Part shown: positions 62,222-64,000 of the stretch, piece by piece
Layout: every line of letters starts with the position of its first letter
Numbering within the stretch: the stretch's first letter is position 1
Source: Bacteroidetes bacterium MED-G17
GTDB taxonomy: Bacteria > Bacteroidota > Bacteroidia > NS11-12g > UBA9320
Length of the DNA stretch: 64,000 nt
NCBI GenBank assembly: GCA_002457675.1
Contig: NTKK01000005.1
Location: 23,867-87,866 of the forward strand
Direction: 5' to 3'
Program-made: the position numbers and the translations under genes
The notes under the pieces: model-generated
Told to the model about the DNA's origin: nothing
Databases searched by the model: none
The model's input: the letters and a program-made list of their open reading frames with translations, nothing else

Positions 62222-63309
62222 ATAAAAGGTAATTTTACTACTTCTGCAGGTATGCGCTTATTTCTTATAGCTACAAAAAGTTCCTTCCCTAATTTGGTAT
62301 GTTCCGTTTGCACATAAGCCAATCCAATGCCTTTGTTTAATACAGGAGACTGAATACCAGACGTTACTTCGCCAATTTGCTCACCATCATTGTCTATAAT
62401 CGAATACCCTTTTCGAGGGATTCCTCTTTCTTTCATAATAAAAGCAGTAAGTTTTTTACTAGGTTTGTCTTCTTTTAATTGCTTGTGGTAGGTTGCGTTT
62501 ACAAATGGGTGGTTAAATTTTGTGATCCATCCAAGCTTTGCTTCAATTGGCGAGGTATGGTCATTGATATCATTACCATACAAACAAAAGCCCATTTCTA
62601 ACCTCAAAGAATCTCTTGCGCCTAAACCACAAGGTTTTATATCATACTTTTCGCCTTCTTGTAATAACAGATTCCATACTTTTTCTAAATCCTTGTTCCA
62701 TACATACAGTTCAAAACCCCCAGCACCAGTATAACCAGTGTTGGATATAATGACGTCGTCTACCGACCCTATTTTACCTGTATCAAAGTAATAAAAAGGG
62801 ATTTTTTCGACATCAACTGAACTCACACTTTGAATAAGTTGAATTGCTTTGGGGCCTTGAACAGCTATAAGACCTAGTTGATCTGAAATGTTTTCCATGG
62901 TGCAATCAAAGTTCTTTTCTTCTTTTTGCGTTTTTATCCAGTCCCAGTCTTTTTCGATATTGCTTGCATTTACAACAAGATAATACTCTGTTTCATCCCA
63001 TTTGTACACGATCAAGTCGTCTATTATTCCCCCTTGTAAATTTGGCAAACAGCTATATTGAGCTTGTTTATCTTGTAGAGCAAATACGTCGTTGGACGTT
63101 ACCCATTGAACCAAATCTTTGGCTTGGGCACCTCGTATAACAAACTCTCCCATATGCGATACATCAAACATGCCTACTTGATTTCTTACTGCCTGGTGCT
63201 CTGCAACAAGTCCTTCGTACTGCAAAGGCATTTCAAAACCTGCAAATGCTGTCATTTTTGCACCAAGCTCAATGTGCGTTTTATACAGCGCTGTTTGTTT
63301 ATTTTTCAT
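62218..63309 (-). CDS. gcvT: Glycine cleavage system aminomethyltransferase (T protein)
   Basis: Transfers the methylene group from the H-protein aminomethyl arm to tetrahydrofolate, releasing ammonia. Typical segments are LGAKMTAFAGFEMPLQYEG, VGMFDVSHMGEF, NTGYTGAGGFELYV and GARDSLRLEMGFCLYGNDI. The 363 residues match the family. Its end overlaps the convergent PurF-like gene by 4 bp, and its start overlaps the thioesterase gene by 4 bp. gcvH is near 14.3 kb; gcvP is not in the window. Confidence 0.95.
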   Translation of the reverse strand: MKNKQTALYKTHIELGAKMTAFAGFEMPLQYEGLVAEHQAVRNQVGMFDVSHMGEFVIRGAQAKDLVQWVTSNDVFALQDKQAQYSCLPNLQGGIIDDLIVYKWDETEYYLVVNASNIEKDWDWIKTQKEEKNFDCTMENISDQLGLIAVQGPKAIQLIQSVSSVDVEKIPFYYFDTGKIGSVDDVIISNTGYTGAGGFELYVWNKDLEKVWNLLLQEGEKYDIKPCGLGARDSLRLEMGFCLYGNDINDHTSPIEAKLGWITKFNHPFVNATYHKQLKEDKPSKKLTAFIMKERGIPRKGYSIIDNDGEQIGEVTSGIQSPVLNKGIGLAYVQTEHTKLGKELFVAIRNKRIPAEVVKLPFI

Positions 63310-63722
63310 CTATTAATGTATTTGCTTAGGCTTTTATACTTGTCTAATACTGGCGAAGGAAGATGTACAGGGTCACCCCCTTCGTCCAGACGGACAAATG
63401 TGATGTCTGTACTTACAACAACTTCTTCTTCATGGCTATAAACACTCATTTTCCTTGCTTCCATTTTGAAAGTAATACTGGTTTTTCCGATAGATGAAAC
63501 TCTGGCGTATATTTTAATTAAAAAACCCTCTTTGACCTTTTTCTTAAAGATGAGTTCGTTGACCCGCACAGTTACCATATTAGGGGTATGACATACTTCC
63601 ATAGCATAAGTTGCTGCTGCTTCGTCAATCCAAGTCATCATGATACCACCAAATAAGTTTCCATGAGTTCCCATATCTTTTTTCATAGCCACATGGGTAG
63701 TTATCACTTTCATCTCTTCCAT
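63306..63722 (-). CDS. Hotdog-fold acyl-CoA thioesterase (YciA type)
   Basis: 138 residues with the YciA/ACOT hotdog signature: MKKDMGTHGNLFGGIMMTWID with the catalytic-region N and D, then EAAATYAMEVCHTPNMVTVR. These enzymes hydrolyse acyl-CoA of varied chain length. It lies between lysS (three bases upstream) and gcvT (4-bp overlap), so the three minus-strand genes are probably co-transcribed. Confidence 0.92.
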   Translation of the reverse strand: MEEMKVITTHVAMKKDMGTHGNLFGGIMMTWIDEAAATYAMEVCHTPNMVTVRVNELIFKKKVKEGFLIKIYARVSSIGKTSITFKMEARKMSVYSHEEEVVVSTDITFVRLDEGGDPVHLPSPVLDKYKSLSKYINR

Positions 63723-63725
63723 ATT

Positions 63726-64000
<275 letters not shown>

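Overview
The window is a stretch of ordinary, gene-dense chromosome from a member of the Bacteroidota, most likely an aquatic or free-living flavobacterium-like lineage. The reasons are: low GC by eye, with A/T-rich spacers; almost no Shine-Dalgarno sequences before start codons; -7 promoter boxes of the TAnnTTTG/TAnnTTCG type; a secreted beta-propeller protein ending in a type IX secretion (T9SS) sorting domain; and Bacteroidota-specific families or neighbourhoods (DUF4271-hemD, DUF2452, DUF4175, lone MacB-like permeases, a 630-residue PurF-like protein, rpmH-rnpA-yidD next to an S41 protease). The genus cannot be fixed from the sequence alone. No tRNA, rRNA, CRISPR array, insertion sequence, prophage or recognisable defence island is visible.

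Layout. 1-910 (minus): the 5' part of a lipoprotein methionine-R-sulfoxide reductase and rfbC. 985-5659 (plus): uvrD/pcrA, truB, ribF and an M23/LysM peptidase, tightly packed. 5724-11863 (plus): a membrane pyrophosphatase with an odd Cys-rich tail, two unrelated L,D-transpeptidases, a PAP2 phosphatase and a ZIP metal transporter. 11846-17396: a GNAT gene (minus), then fbaB, accD, gcvH and tonB (plus), then an SDR and kbl (minus). 17513-20545: ftsH, a glutathione peroxidase and DUF2452. 20519-26350 (minus): rpmH, rnpA, yidD, S41 protease, TauE, M28/PDZ peptidase and rsgA. 26424-28221 (minus): a lamin-tail secreted protein broken by a frameshift in a homopolymer.

28294-33936 (plus) is a biosynthetic run: pdxA, yceD, rpmF, plsX, fabH, accB, accC, which makes malonyl-CoA and primes fatty acid synthesis. 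purL (plus) meets dnaA (minus) tail to tail at 36.48 kb. Upstream of dnaA is a 479-bp AT-rich gap with repeats. 38395-45334 holds a membrane protein divergent from an ABC permease, the rpsF-rpsR-rplI operon, hemW divergent from DUF4271-hemD, and a THUMP-like methyltransferase whose start codon overlaps head to head with that of a 40-residue lipoprotein. 45456-49611 (plus): the T9SS propeller protein, lipA and an Hsp20 protein, with hairpins between them. 49631-52957 (minus): a glycosyltransferase, a small unknown protein, an RlmD-type rRNA methyltransferase and a thioredoxin-like protein. 53008-58499 (plus): a 1092-residue DUF4175 coiled-coil membrane protein, a small membrane protein and dnaX. 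58500-64000: trhO (minus), a secreted coiled-coil protein and a PurF-like protein (plus), then gcvT, a YciA-type thioesterase and the 3' end of lysS (minus).

The functions are mostly housekeeping: envelope building and remodelling (M23, two LDTs, PAP2, TonB, RfbC, GT2), fatty acid and lipoate metabolism (acc, fabH, plsX, lipA, gcvH, gcvT), translation and RNA modification (rpsF/R, rplI, rpmF, rpmH, truB, rlmD, trhO, rsgA), purine and cofactor synthesis (purL, purF-like, ribF, pdxA, hemW, hemD), and replication and repair (dnaA, dnaX, uvrD). The genome is compact. At least seven convergent gene pairs overlap or abut at their stop codons, so most of them have no room for a separate terminator. 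I did not find a convincing new multi-gene system. The best leads are local: the homopolymer frameshift, the overlapping divergent start codons, the Cys-rich pyrophosphatase tail, the SDR with replaced catalytic residues, the hairpin abutting lipA, and the repeat-bearing gap upstream of dnaA.
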